This document shows positions 34,664-47,537 of a stretch of DNA of 64,000 nt, one piece after another. A program made the translations under genes and the position numbers. Below the pieces are notes generated by a model. It was not told the origin of the DNA and did not search any database. It saw nothing but the letters and a program-made list of their open reading frames with translations. The DNA lies in NCBI RefSeq assembly GCF_964340395.1, contig NC_135564.1:13923012-13987011 (forward strand). The letters are read 5' to 3'. Every line of letters begins with the position of its first letter. The first letter of the stretch is position 1. This DNA comes from Glandiceps talaboti (Eukaryota; Hemichordata; Enteropneusta; Spengelidae).

Positions 34664-37600
34664 GCAGTCTGTACTATCATGGATCAAGTTTTGCATGATC
34701 AAGGTTCATCGTAGATGGATTGAAATGCCAGTCCACAGTGACTGCATTTCACTATCTAATATAAGAACTTATAACCTGGTTTTAAACACTTTTTAGAATA
34801 CTGATTTGTAACAGCACATCCAAGTAATATGCTTTCAGTTTCATATATATTTTTATGCTATCCATTGCTCACAGTTGGTCATACATTACTGGCAATCAAT
34901 GGTGATACGGTCAATGGCAGATCTCTAGAAGATGGTAGAGATGTCTTAGAAGTCATTGCTGATGCTGAAAACTATCCTATAGCCATCAAATTTGGAAGAC
35001 CAAAGTTGTCTTCTAATGAAAGAATTATGTTAGCCAGTATGTTTCACTCGTAAGTAGTACAAAGTGTAGATTCTCTAATTGCTGGATGTGTGACTCAGGC
35101 TGTTACATTCATTCTCTCACCAGCTTGTTCTGGTAGCAATGTTAATGTGTCATTTTAGACGCTCCCCAAAAGCCATTACCATAACACCAATACATAGAGA
35201 TATCACAGAACTCCATGACATGTGAGTGCAAGTAAGTGCATGCAGTGTTCTCTGCACCCGTAATTTCATGGGTGAAAGTGTAGCAGAAAACACTTCAAGC
35301 ACAAGTGCAAATACCCCTGAGTACCCACACTGGAACTCATGTGACATGGGGTTCTGTTATTATTACATATGTTTATCTGATATGGCTAATTTCCATAAAA
35401 ATCATACAGTGTGATCACACAGTTTCATGTGTAGCAAATGATCACATCCTCAGTTGCATATCATTTGCCTGCAGGTATGCCTTAATGTTTTCGGTATTGC
35501 ACTGCAGTGAAAATACCACTGGTATGTGTGCACACCAGTGCAAGTAATCTCTGGTATATATGTGTAATACCTTAGAGTGTTACTGTTTATGTTTAAAGTA
35601 ATCCTCTGTTCATTGGGGTTGCATGTGTACATTCACATAATGAATTCATTTGATTAATCAAACAGTCTGACATAATATAACGACTCAGAGTCTCCACTGC
35701 AACCAATCAGCTTATGTGGATATTTTTCAAAGCTGAATAACAGTTTTAAATTGTTGCCAGCTACAAGTAGGACAGATAGAGAATGAATGCAGCAGAGCCA
35801 AAGATCCAACAAATAGACAAGCTACACAAAGTGATACATTGACATGTAGAATGTTTTGTTTTTTCTGACAGCAATATTAACCGTGCATAATATGCAGCAC
35901 CAGTATGTATCATTGTTGAAGTTTGAGTAGCTGTAACTTTTTGCCATAATTTGTTAATTTTTGCCCACTGGAAAGTATTCCAAACCTTTTACTAAAAACA
36001 GTTCAATATATGTCATATACATGTAGTACAGTTCCAGAATTTGATTCCACTTGGGCAAGCCACTAGGCTTGTTATCAAAGTAATTCACTGCCAACATAGA
36101 GCTGGCACTAAAATCTCGACCTCCACGAAAAGAGGTTTTAAAACCTATGGAGTTATCGAGATTAATAAATAAAGATTAATAATAATAAAAAATACATGTA
36201 TTGAGAATCTCACTGTCAAGCCCACAGCTGCATTTACTGCACTCCCAGGTAATATTATTCCTATGGGCTTCATATACATACAGCATGTACAGTGACATTC
36301 TCAATAGGTGTAGACCTTACCAGCACATATTGGAAGGGTTAATGCAAGCACCAGCCCAAAGTTAACACCAGGTTGAGCATGGGCTAGCAAATGAGAAAGT
36401 AGTTTTTGAACTGTTCTGAACCATGGCAACAGATACATATTTCTATGTTTGTGTGCTTGATTACAGGTTGTATGTCATTAGTTCTCAATTATCACCAGAA
36501 GCTAAATCATCAGGCATAGAAGTACTACAAACTGATACATTTAAATTACATTGTTACCAAACCCTTACAGGTAAGTTGTAATACCAGTACTACTACTGGG
36601 TTTAATGGGGGCCGTGTGCTTATGTACATGTGTGTGTATCATGGATGGACGAACGAACGAACGAACGAACGAACGGACGAACAGACATGTATGGAATATA
36701 TGGACAGGGCTCAAAACTTGCAGTAGTCTGGATACATAGACTACTAAACAACATTTCTAGGCTGCCAGATTTATTAGTTGGTATTACTCTGTTAGACCAA
36801 TGGAAACCAATAGAAAATTGTAGCCAAAACAGTTCACTTGGCAAAATCTGACTTGCAGTAGTCCAGGATACATAGATTTCTAAACATTGTATCTAGACTA
36901 CCAAATTAGCAGTAGTCCAGGACACATAGATTGCTAAACATTGTATCTAGACTACCAAATTAGCAGTAGTCCAGGACACATAGATTTCTAAACATTGTAT
37001 CTAGACTACCAAATTAGCAGTAGTCCAGGACACATAGACTACTAAACATTGTATCTAGACTACCAATTTAGCAGTAGTCCAGGACACATAGATTTCTAAA
37101 CATTGTATCTAGACTAGCAAATTAGCAGTAGTCCAGGACACATAGACTACTAAACACTGTATCTAGACTACCAAATTAGCAGTAGTCCATGACACATAGA
37201 CTACTAAACATTGTATCTAGACTACCAAATTAGCAGTAGTCCAGGACACATAGATTTCTAAACATTGTATCTAGACTACCAAATTAACAGTAGTCCAGGG
37301 CACATAGACTACTAAACATTGTATCTAGACTACCAAATTAGCAGTAGTCAGGACACATAGATTTCTAAACATTGTATCTAGACTACCAAATTAGCAGTAG
37401 TCCAGGGCACATAGACTACTAAACATTGTATCTAGACTACCAAATTAGCAGTAGTACAGGACACATAGATTTCTAAACATTGTATCTCGACTACCAAATT
37501 AGCAGTAGTCCAGGACACATAGATTTCTAAACATTGTATCTAGACTACCAAATTAACAGTAGTCCAGGGCACATAGACTACTAAACATTGTATCTAGACT

Positions 37601-38177
37601 ACCAAATTAGCAGTAGTCCAGGACACATAGATTTCTAAACATTGTATCTAGACTACCAAATTAGCAGTAGTCCAGGACACATAGACTACTAAACATTGTA
37701 TATAGACTACCAAATTAGCAGTAATACAGGACACATAGACTACTAAACATTGTATATAGACTACCAAATTAGCAGTAATACAGGACACATAGACTACTAA
37801 ACATTGTATATAGACTACCAAATTAGCAGTAGTACAGGACACACAGACTACTAAACATTGTATATAGACTACCAAATTAGCAGTAGTCCAGGACACATAG
37901 ACTACTAAACATTGTATATAGACTACCAAATTAGCAGTAGTCCAGGGCACATAGACTACTAAACATTGTATCTAGACTACCAAATTTATAAGATAGTAGT
38001 GTGTTAGACAAATTGGAAACCAATATAAAATTGTAACTGAAAGAGTCCACTTGGTTAAATCTAACTAACAAGCATAAAAGTTACATTTGAGCCGAGATAG
38101 ATGCATGGATGGACTGACGGACAGACCGACAAATGTATGTATGTATGTATGTATGTATGTATGTATGTATGTATGTA

Positions 38178-38208
<31 letters not shown>

Positions 38209-39424
38209 ATGTATACATGTATGCATGCATGTATGTATGTATGTATGTATGTATGTATGTATGTATGTATGTATGTATGTATGTATGTATGTATGTATGG
38301 ATGGATGGATGGATGGATGGATGGTGCACAGACTTTACATCGGAAAGGCTGCCCACCAAGATGTTGCATTTTACCATTCAATGAGAAAGACCGTGGTCCA
38401 CCCACCGAGATGTTGTTGGCAATGTTTTGATTTGACACGATGTCTTACTAATTTTTCTTTCAGGTATAAAATTCATTGTTTTGACTGATCCAAGACAAGG
38501 TGGTGTTGATACATTACTAAAGAAGATTTATGAGATTTATTCTGATTTTGCTCTGAAAAATCCATTTTATTCATTAGATATGCCAATTAGGTAAGTGAAT
38601 AATATAAATTCAAATTTTACAAAGTATGGTTGTGAACTTTGATTTAAAAGACGAAGGATACCTTGTGAGTTAACAATGTTCGAAAAATATGGCTGAGATA
38701 TAATGCCTTGGTTTCATTCAAATTCACTTATTAGTATGGAGTTAGCATAAACCCAATCATTTCACCTAAGATAATACACACAAAACTTGCAATTTTCGCA
38801 AACTGTTCTCTTATTTTTAAAATTTGGTAGTCAAACCAAATGAAGACTATTCTTCAATATAACTGCCCTAATATGGGTGTTTGCCCTAATATGTGTGTTT
38901 GCCCTAATATTGGTGTTTACCCTAATATGGGTGTTTGCCCTGATATATGGGTGTGTGCCCTAATATGGGCGTTTGCCCTAATATTGGTGTTTACCCTAAT
39001 ATGGGTGTTTGCCCTAATATATGGGTGTGTGCCCTAATATGGGCGTTTGCCCTAATATGGGCGTTTGCACCTTCAGAAGATTATATGCCCTTCACAGGTC
39101 AGCCATATTACACATTACCATATTACCACATGAGCCTCAGGTGCAAACACCCATATAGAGACAGTAATACATATGATTATATCCAAACTGGGTTTGAATC
39201 TTAGAAAGGACATGTAGATGAGTATATTGCTCCATTGATGTTTTGTTTCAAATAAGAACAGTCGAACTCGTTTTGAATCTCTATATTGAAATGCGAGTTT
39301 TATTGATACATGTATATTTTTCTTGATCTTTTTTTTTCTTGATAGGTGTGAGTTATTTGACGAAAATCTGAAATCCACTTTGGAATCTGCAGAAAGGACT
39401 GGAATGTACACAGCTAGTGTGTAG
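34195..39424 (+). CDS. TRAPPC4: TRAPP complex subunit 4 (synbindin)
   Basis: Five exons: 34195-34369, 34875-35049, 36467-36570, 38464-38590, 39346-39424, all GT-AG with matching phases, 219 aa, the same length as the human protein as I remember it. TRAPPC4 is a longin-fold subunit of TRAPP II/III, the Rab1/Ypt1 exchange factor that tethers ER-to-Golgi and autophagic vesicles. The start [20 protein letters not shown], the central PDZ-like insertion ([20 protein letters not shown]), [20 protein letters not shown] and the C-terminal [20 protein letters not shown] are diagnostic. It is complete and intact. Intron 3 (1.9 kb) is filled by a minisatellite and tetranucleotide arrays, intron 4 by an 18-bp repeat. 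A polyadenylation signal AATAAA lies at 39811. It has no functional link to its neighbours. Confidence 0.97.
34626..34665. repeat. (CTGT)n microsatellite in TRAPPC4 intron 1
   Basis: About ten CTGT units. Confidence 0.9.
36717..38066 (+). repeat. 54-55-bp minisatellite in TRAPPC4 intron 3
   Basis: About 21 units of GCAGTAGTCCAGGACACATA followed by GA(TTTCT or CTACT)AAACATTGTATCTAGACTAC fill 36847-37986. Two subtypes, ATTTCTAAAC and ACTACTAAAC, alternate irregularly, and the last six units are all of the second type with TATATAG replacing TATCTAG. Both borders carry homologous 80-bp flanks (36770-36850 and 37981-38066, sharing TTAGACCAATGGAAACCAAT-like sequence), so the array grew inside an older, longer repeat unit. 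Confidence 0.95.
38134..38323. repeat. (TATG)n-(GGAT)n microsatellite in TRAPPC4 intron 3
   Basis: About 40 TATG units broken by a short GT run and a TACATG/CATG patch, then GGAT units. It ends 140 bp before the exon 4 acceptor. Confidence 0.95.
38866..39075 (+). repeat. About 18-bp minisatellite in TRAPPC4 intron 4
   Basis: Roughly eleven units of GCCCTAATATGGGTGTTT with variants. The embedded CCCTAA is not head-to-tail, so it is not telomeric repeat. Confidence 0.9.
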
Positions 39425-39581
39425 ATTGAGGACTAGAATATTCAAATGTATAGATTGTATATATATATGTGTTGAACTATAGACAATAGACTTCACAGGG
39501 GTCATGTGTAGAACATAGACTTCAGAAGGTACACATGCAGAACATCGAACAATCATTTCAAATGATACAATTTCAGTTTGT

Positions 39582-39634
39582 GCTAGGGAGTCTAACCCTA
39601 TTCCTATTCCTATCTCTACTCCAGACTCCCTAGC
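39582..39634 (+). other. Hairpin in the TRAPPC4 3' UTR
   Basis: GCTAGGGAGTCT at 39582-39593 and AGACTCCCTAGC at 39623-39634 are perfect 12-bp arms around a 29-base pyrimidine-rich loop, inside the region between the stop codon and the polyadenylation signal. Confidence 0.75.
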
Positions 39635-39810
39635 TTGTACAAAATGGGCATCTATTCTATAGTCAGTCCACTGTTCTACATTCTTGCCCCTCAGACTGCT
39701 CCAGTGATGTAAAGCGTTACATGTATGACTGACTATATTATTGTACATGCATATATTTAGTATATTATCATTATCATCCAAGGAACATAGTCTGAAATTA
39801 GACTTTATGA

Positions 39811-39816
39811 AATAAA
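39811..39816 (+). terminator. Polyadenylation signal, TRAPPC4
   Basis: AATAAA about 390 bp after the stop codon. A second AATAAA lies at about 40124. Confidence 0.55.
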
Positions 39817-40232
39817 AACATTTTCACTACCATAGATTAGATGCAAAAACTCCAGGTTGGACTGTCGGAAATTGATTCCACAAACAGTAATGTCGGCATA
39901 TATATATATGTATTTTGGTCGATGTTTTTCATTTTTAGCCATTACATATCTATTATCCAGGTTTAGTCAACAATTTGACATGTAGGAACAGGTTCTCTAT
40001 CTGTCAAAGTAATAATGTATACGTATATAAATTGAGATAACAAGCTTCATGCATTTATTATGTCAGTTGCTTTTCAATTTTTAAAGATTATGTGTCTTTT
40101 TTGTTGGAGAATACTTTTAATTATGAATAAAAGTATTAAGATTATAATATGAATGGTATTGGTACTCTATTTCTGTGATCATGCCTACCTACTGGCAGTA
40201 TGAGAATCATGTGTATGTCTATGCATGGACGT

Positions 40233-40233
<1 letters not shown>

Positions 40234-40291
<58 letters not shown>

Positions 40292-40965
40292 TATAAGTGT
40301 GAAGTACGGAATACAGGCTGTCAGGAACTAGACAACATGTAATTGTATGTATGTATGTATGTATGTATGTATGTATGTATGTATGAGTGCAAAAGTAATG
40401 AGTAGAACAGACCTGATAAATAAATTCAATTCTGACAGTTCAAATGGATATTCTTTAACAAAGGACACTGTGCACCAAGGCAAGATATATAGTAGATCAT
40501 CACCTGACATTGTGTTTACGTGTTATGACATATAGTTATGTATGTATGTGTGTATGCTTTGAACAGTTTCCCAACTAGACACCAACAGTAATGTCCTTAC
40601 TAAATACCAAGGCAGTCTGTCGCAATGTTTTTTTTTATTTTAAGTCGTACACACACACACACAAACAAACACACACACACACACACAGACTGACAGACAC
40701 CGCACCATGCCTATAAGCACTACTGAACATTATCAGTTCAATTGTGCTAAAAATAATCCTGATGGACATTTGATGCAAAAATACAAAATAACATAATGTA
40801 CTCTTTCACACGCACACACACATACATACATACATATGTATGTGTGTATGTATGTATGTGTGTGTATGTATGTATGTATGTATGTATGTGTGTATGTATG
40901 TATGTATGCGTATGCATGCATGTATGTATGTGTGTATGTATGTATGTATGTATTTATTTATTTGT
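40234..40965. repeat. Microsatellite cluster (GT)n, (ATGT)n, (CA)n, (TATG)n
   Basis: (GT)n at 40238-40291, (ATGT)n at 40345-40384, (CA)n at 40652-40687 and a compound (CATA)/(TATG)/(GT) array at 40810-40955. The region between TRAPPC4 and histone H4 (39820-41300) holds no gene. Confidence 0.9.
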
Positions 40966-41321
40966 AACAATAAACGAAGGAAAATGAGGTAAATAAAGAA
41001 ATTGAGTCGTATTCCCCACATCAGAGTTTAATCAGATCGGACCTGGCCTCTATTATAAAAGACCTGCAAGGTAGCTAGAACCCCTACAACTATAAATCTC
41101 CCACAAAGACTGCATACTTTGTATGCATGTATGTGGTTCGAGAGGATCGTGAAGGTAGAAGGACGTCTTCCTTGCACATGTAATGAGAGGGCCAATAGTT
41201 GGGGTAGTATACTTGTATTTACTAGGGTGCCATGGAGCACAGGTTTCAATAACATGTCTAGAGCTTCTTGCACTTTTGAATTAGGATCCTAACACGAATA
41301 GATCCTAGAACATACGTAACT

Positions 41322-41852
<531 letters not shown>

Positions 41853-41883
41853 ATTTCCAACTACAACAAAACCCAAACCAAAC

Positions 41884-41920
41884 GGTCCTTTTCAGGGCCA
41901 CCACATCCTCCAAAAAGAGA
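41884..41920 (+). terminator. Histone 3'-end stem-loop and downstream element
   Basis: GGTCCTTTTCAGGGCC at 41884-41899 forms the 6-bp stem (one G-U pair) and UUUC loop bound by SLBP. ACCACA follows as the cleavage site, and CAAAAAGAGA at 41911-41920 is the purine-rich element that pairs with U7 snRNA. This replaces a polyadenylation signal. Confidence 0.93.
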
Positions 41921-42616
41921 ACTACCTAAATCGCAACGTTGAGTTAGTGATGATTGAGTTAGCGTACGCCTTCATGCATGGTAGCCTGGATTCTTGTTAT
42001 TGATTAATTTTAGCAAATACAATTAATCAATTTACATCCGCTTTATAATATATGTATTAAAAAGTGGTTACGTGGCAGCTATCTAATTATCATGGCATGT
42101 AATGCATTTTTAATATTAAAAACTCAGCTATGATGATGTGACCCATCAATCAACCTTTTTGTGTACTTTCCATCTAAAACCCAAACTCAATTATAGATAA
42201 TTAATTGTGACATAGTTCTTGACAACCGTGTTCAGATTTACGCAGGAGTATGCAGATAACATCAGGAATTACAATATATTATCACTTGTTTAATTTAAAT
42301 GGGGAAAAATGGAAATTTCTCTTCGCTCATTAATAACACATAAATTTGATTGTAAGCTTACTAATAAAAAAAAAAAATTCGGGCTGGTGATACACAGTGT
42401 TCTCTCCTGTTGTAGTTCTTTTCTTTTACATGTACTAAAAGACGTTAAACATTTCATAACAAGCGTAAAGCAGCTGACAGAACTGTACGAAAGTTAAAAT
42501 TGATACAGCGTAATATATATCGAATCGTACGTGCTCCCGGAGCTATCGCCTGTGCTATGGTCATAGTTGCATCGCACAGCTGTCATATTTGCATTCCCAG
42601 AGAGGAACCCTGGGTG

Positions 42617-42625
42617 TATAAAAAT
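42617..42625 (+). promoter_or_regulatory. TATA-like box of the aquaporin gene
   Basis: TATAAAAAT 137 bp before the chosen ATG at 42762. A start near 42650 would give a ~110-nt leader. Confidence 0.45.
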
Positions 42626-42761
42626 CGTCCTATTGTGACGTATAGGGGTCACCGACCATTTACTCTGACCTAGATTGACTGCGACGGTACAGTACACATA
42701 AAGTTGGTGAACCGCCTGTTGAAAGTTGCGTTCTTCACTGTGACGTTCAAAGATCGTGAAC

Positions 42762-44185
42762 ATGGTGATGACCACAGCAACGTGGCCTGCCTGTATAGGT
42801 TTTGTCGCTGCTACAACACTGTTCTCGTACACTTGCAGAGTGTTATACCGTCGACTTTTACCGACCAAATATCATACATACGCTGCCGAGGTCGTCTCGT
42901 CTTTTCAACTGGTAGCTGGTGTGTTAGAAGGGGACATCATTCTCGACACATATGGTCTCACTGGCTATTCGATATATCTGTTCTGTTTGTTCTTATCGTT
43001 CAGTTTAACTTTCGATGGCACGGCTAGTGTCTGTACAGTCTGGGAAGATATGTTGACTGGTCGTATAAATCTACTGAAAGGCCATGTCAAAATTGCATGT
43101 CAACTACTCGGAGGTGTGTTCGCCCCGATCTTTGTCAAAAGGTATTGGAAGATGGCGATGTCAGGGTCCCACTTGGCCAAGTCTGAACTTCTGCATTTGC
43201 CATGCCAGTCGGCTCTAAAAGTGGCCGTACTGCCCGGAATGATGGCAGAAATGTTAGCAACCCTGTTAAGTACCTTGGTAATCAACTTCCATATTGGTGG
43301 AGATAGGTACGGCATGTATGTGGAATCACTAGTATCAGTCACCATTATCCTCATTGGTGAGTATGCAAACATGACGTGACAATGGTCATAAACCTTTAGT
43401 ACATTGTATTTACTCATCGCTACATTTTGTATTTGTTACCATCGGCCTTTCAAAATCGCTTTACGAAAAACCCACCGTAGTAAAACACATACGTTCGCTA
43501 TACAACTAATTGGCAATATGCATGCCGCATTCCTACCATTCTATTTATTAACGTCACATAAATAGAACAGCAACAGATGACACCGCGCTGTCAATCATGC
43601 AATGCTTTTAAAAACAAAAGAGCCTCAATGTCTTGTTATGCCACAGAGGGCATACTACTGATCACACACTCCAAAAACTTATGCCCATAAAACATGCCAC
43701 ACAGGAGCTGCAATAATTATATTCATCTATCTATCTGTTGTTATTTATTTATTTATTTATTTTAGTTTGTGTTGTCATGATCACCTGAATCGACACATTT
43801 AATAGTCCCAAAATATAACTTACATTTTTTATAATCATATGTACCTAGAAATGCTACCAAGGTGAGAAGGAATTTCTGCATATTCAAAGTCAAGATGATA
43901 TACTAACATTGGTTTTCATAGTTGACCTCAAGTAACCTTTGACCCTCAAACCCATGTTAATGTAGCACAAAACTAACATACCTGCATTAACTTTGTTTTA
44001 CAGGTTTAGAATGGACTGGTATGATGTTCAATCCAATCTTGGCAACTGCACTGACATACAATTGTCAGAACCATCCATTGACGGAGCATCTTATGGTATA
44101 TTGGTTAGGACCTTTCCTGGCTGTGGTACTGATCTGGTTTACAACTGGTAGATCAACAGTGGATAGTGCTAAGAAAACTAATTAG
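42762..44185 (+). CDS. Aquaporin-11-like (unorthodox aquaporin)
   Basis: Two exons, 42762-43356 (198 codons plus one base, donor GTGAGT) and 44004-44185 (acceptor TTTTACAG), 258 aa against about 270 for vertebrate AQP11. Multiple hydrophobic segments fit a six-helix MIP. The second pore motif is clear: GLEWTGMMFNPILATALTYN has NPI where classical aquaporins have NPA, followed by a cysteine as in AQP11/12, and HLMVYWLGPFLAVVLIW is helix 6. The first motif region reads FDGTASVCTVWEDML, with no NPA/NPC. KIACQLLGGVFAPIFVKRYW matches helix 3 of the family. AQP11-type proteins sit in the endoplasmic reticulum membrane and conduct water, glycerol or peroxide. MVMTT or the downstream MTT could be the start. 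I am confident of the superfamily, fairly so of the AQP11/12 branch. Confidence 0.8.
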
Positions 44186-45039
44186 GAAAGCTGTTTATCC
44201 CCATGTATACAGCACACTTCCTACCTACTCACTTTTTTCCTGGGTTTTGTAAATTTTCATTTTCTGGTATATGTAGGTGATATACCCTTCCAGATAGACA
44301 GTCAGTTTGAGGTGAAACATGAAATAGAGCTGCAGCACAGTAGGAATCACATGTTTCTTGAAATGTACACTAACTGTGTTAGAATGGTCAGGTAAAATCT
44401 ACCAAAAGCCCTGGTCATTTACCAGGGTTCTCCACCAGTGTTCGTTGAGGGCAGTAACTAGGTAAACTCCACCAAAATTTCCTGTTTTGTCTGGCTGCCA
44501 ACATGATATCAAATCATCTCTAACTCCGATTCGATGAAGGATAGCACTGGACTACTAGGTGTTCTACCAGTGTGTTTTGTTTAACACAGTAAGTAGATAG
44601 GTAAAACTTACCCAAAGTTCCCGGGTTCCCAGCAATTTTACCAGGATTCCAACCAATATACAGTTACTGAAATCTATGCAACTTTTAACACTCTTCACCT
44701 CTCCATTACTGGAGTTCCTTAGTAAAACAGTAATCTACCATATTTAGATAACACTTCAATAATTCAGGAAACTCATATTTTGAGGAAGCTCATAATGCAA
44801 TGTAGTTTTTGTCTTCAACATTTTTCCATTGAGTTAATTATTTGTTAAATACTCACTTTATTACCCAGATGCAAATAAGACATTTGATGTTAAGGTAGGA
44901 TGCACCTTGAAACAAATTTAACTTAAAGTCGAAGTTATTAAAATCCCTCCAAACTATGCTTGCTTCAAGCTCTTTTGAAATAATGAAAGAAATTTGGAGG
45001 TCCACCATCTTGTTTTCAATGAACTTGACAATCTTGTAT

Positions 45040-45368
45040 TTTCCCATAAAGTGAACACGGTAGTCGGTGGCCATATTGGATTCTATTTTCCCATTAAGTG
45101 AACACGGTAGTTGACGGCCATATTGGATTCTATTTTCCCCATAAAGTAAACACAGTAGTTGGTGGCCATATTGGATTCTATTTTCACATAAAGTAAACAC
45201 AGTAGTTGACGGCCATATTGGATTCTATTTTCCCATAAAGTAAACACAGTAGTTGACGGCCATATTGGATTCTATTTTCCCATAAAGTAAACACAGTAGT
45301 TGGTGGCCATATTGGATTCTATTTTCCCCATAAAGTAAACACAGTAGTTGGTGGCCATATTGGATTCT
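45040..45368. repeat. 48-bp tandem repeat, seven units
   Basis: GGCCATATTGGATTCTATTT then TCCCATAAAGTAAACACAGTAGTTG, repeated every 47-49 bp (CCATATTGG near 45071, 45118, 45166, 45213, 45260, 45307, 45355). Two subtypes, TTGACGGCC and TTGGTGGCC. Confidence 0.95.
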
Positions 45369-47130
45369 GAAATGGCTTACTTTGGATATTTTGATTAATT
45401 TGAACACAACTTACAAATTTAAGTAACAATTGCTTATAGTTAGTTGCTAAAGTAAGCATTTGGAATTGTGGTATAGGAATAGAATTGTAACTTTGAGATA
45501 CTTATTGAATGTTAACTCCTATTGGTTAACTAGTATGGAGTGATAGTACATAGAATGAGTGTACTAGCACACTGTCCTTTCTTTAGCTTGTACTAATGGT
45601 GCAATGACTGTGACTGCATCCAGACAGGCTGGAAAGTTGAAAGAACATCATGCACTTCCTTTAGTAAGGAAAGCTTTCAAAATCCTTTCACCCAGACACT
45701 GTGGCAAGTTGCTTCCCATGAAAGAACATGGTGTCCTGGAAAGCTGTCAATGTCCTTGCCAACCATAACTTGTGTGGCAGTGACCTGACTACAAGGTAGA
45801 AACTAGGCGTGAAAGACATTTATCGTTCAGCCAACAGTGGTTTCCTTATAATAGACATATCATACTTTTTATCAATAATTGATCTACAATCCCTAGATCA
45901 ACTACTTTTAGACAATGGTTGTTTTTTTTATAAATTTTGAGTAATTAAACTTGATACAATTGTTCCAATATTGGCATTTGTGAGATGATAATCGATCTAT
46001 GCAAGGAGAGCAGATAACACCATGGTCCAAAGGCACAAACACACATATAGGCATTGTAATATTTGTATCACAATGCCAAGTGAAGTTTATATGACAAGGG
46101 TACAAGTAGAATTTATTGCGGTTGTTGGGGTTTGGCGGGGGTGGGGGTGGGGGTGAAGGAGAGCCATGAAATACTTTGCTCATGAACCAAATTAAACCTC
46201 AAAGCAGTCATTTGCCATGTACATTTGCAAACTTTACAAAAACTTGTTTGGTTCATTTTGAGAAGGGCTGAAGATTTTTGAGAGTGCAAAGGTAAGGCTG
46301 TAAAAACTACTTTCTCCCTAGGCAGGTCCTCCCCTTCCGGAAGTTCTACCCATTCCCTATACAGTGTATACTGATTTTCGCAATTTGTTTTTCATTCATA
46401 TCGATTGACGAAGTATACAGGTATCATGGTTTACATAGGTAAACAAACACATCACAGAACAACTCAGTAAAAGGAGTTTGACATCTTTATCAATATAAAC
46501 AGTGCTAGGGAACAATAGCTATGGAGCACCATGCCTATTTTTGTCTTTAAAAATTTATGAGATCTGTAACACTTAGCACTTGGGTGCATCACTGGAATAT
46601 GTTTACCCTGATCAATAAAATAATAAATTTCACCCTTAAAGCGGCTTATTTTTTGTGCTTGATGAGAACCTGTTTTATTTTTTAAATAAATTGTGTTACA
46701 CTGTGTTAGAGATTTTTAACTTCTTTCTTAATGCTTAGCTGAAGACTGAAATGGCAACATTTTCAAAAAGTATGTAGGTATACTGTAATCCTATATTATT
46801 TTTGCATCTTGAAAATTTCGCCATTTCAATTTTCAGTTTGTTCCCAAAGACTATCGTCGTAAACCACAGCCTCTTTTATGGCACACGGCCAATACTTATT
46901 TTGCACGGTCACTGAAGAAATAACAGCTCTGGTTTGCGAGAATGCCAGACTAATTTCAATGAATAACTGAGCCTAAAGCAGTGTGTATGTTCAAGAACGT
47001 ACTTTAGTCACTACTCATCTTCACTCTCCAGAAAAACACACAAGTCTGAAGTGAAAACCTCTAGGTTTACTTTGTACACACGTTGGCATTTCACATACAT
47101 TCGTTTGTACTTGATCGATAAAACAAAGCA

Positions 47131-47435
47131 GGCACTCAATTTTACATCGCAATGTGGGGACTTAGTTGGAAGGTAGGTAGGCATGTTTTGTAATTACACA
47201 ATCCCTGATGAGGTTAACCTTCCATACTTGACTGCTATTTTAAGTAGCACATTACTCACCAAACATAGCAGGCACTCAATTTTACATGAGAATCTGGTAC
47301 TATGGGGACTTTATTGGAAGGTGGGGGGTGGTGCATGTGCATGTTTTGCAATTACAAAATCTGTGATGAGGTTACTGCGTACCCTCAGTAACTAAACCTC
47401 AATACATGGCTGTTTGAAGTAGCTCATCATCAAAG
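47131..47435 (+). repeat. Degenerate tandem duplication about 140-160 bp
   Basis: CAGGCACTCAATTTTACAT starts both units (47131 and 47269), and GGCATGTTTTG.AATTACA and GATGAGGTTA recur in order in each. The second unit has extra G-rich sequence. Confidence 0.75.
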
Positions 47436-47461
47436 ACCACTAGCCTGGATTTTTCATATAC

Positions 47462-47537
47462 CAGCTGCCTTGCCTCATAACTGTGAGGCACAAGCTATGT
47501 GTTACCTCACATTGCTGTTTATGAGGCAAGGCAGCTG
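47462..47537. repeat. Perfect 19-bp inverted repeat
   Basis: CAGCTGCCTTGCCTCATAA at 47462-47480 and its exact complement at 47519-47537, 38 bases apart, with a smaller inner inverted pair (CTGTGAGG...CCTCACA). It could fold as a 76-nt hairpin. No tRNA or snoRNA box is present. Confidence 0.85.

Noticed and set aside
37648-37950. 100-codon frame of repeated [18 protein letters not shown] units
   Set aside because: Direct translation of minisatellite units of near three-fold length; not a gene.
36847-37986. CRISPR-like array of ~54-bp units
   Set aside because: Units are contiguous with no unique spacers and lie in an intron of an animal gene; it is a minisatellite.
38866-39075. Interstitial telomere repeat (CCCTAA)
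   Set aside because: CCCTAA occurs once per ~18-bp unit and never head to tail.
39353-39781. 142-codon minus-strand frame
   Set aside because: Antisense to the last exon and 3' UTR of TRAPPC4; no motif and no splice support.
42494-42868. 124-codon minus-strand frame overlapping the aquaporin 5' end
   Set aside because: Antisense shadow of the aquaporin leader and first codons.
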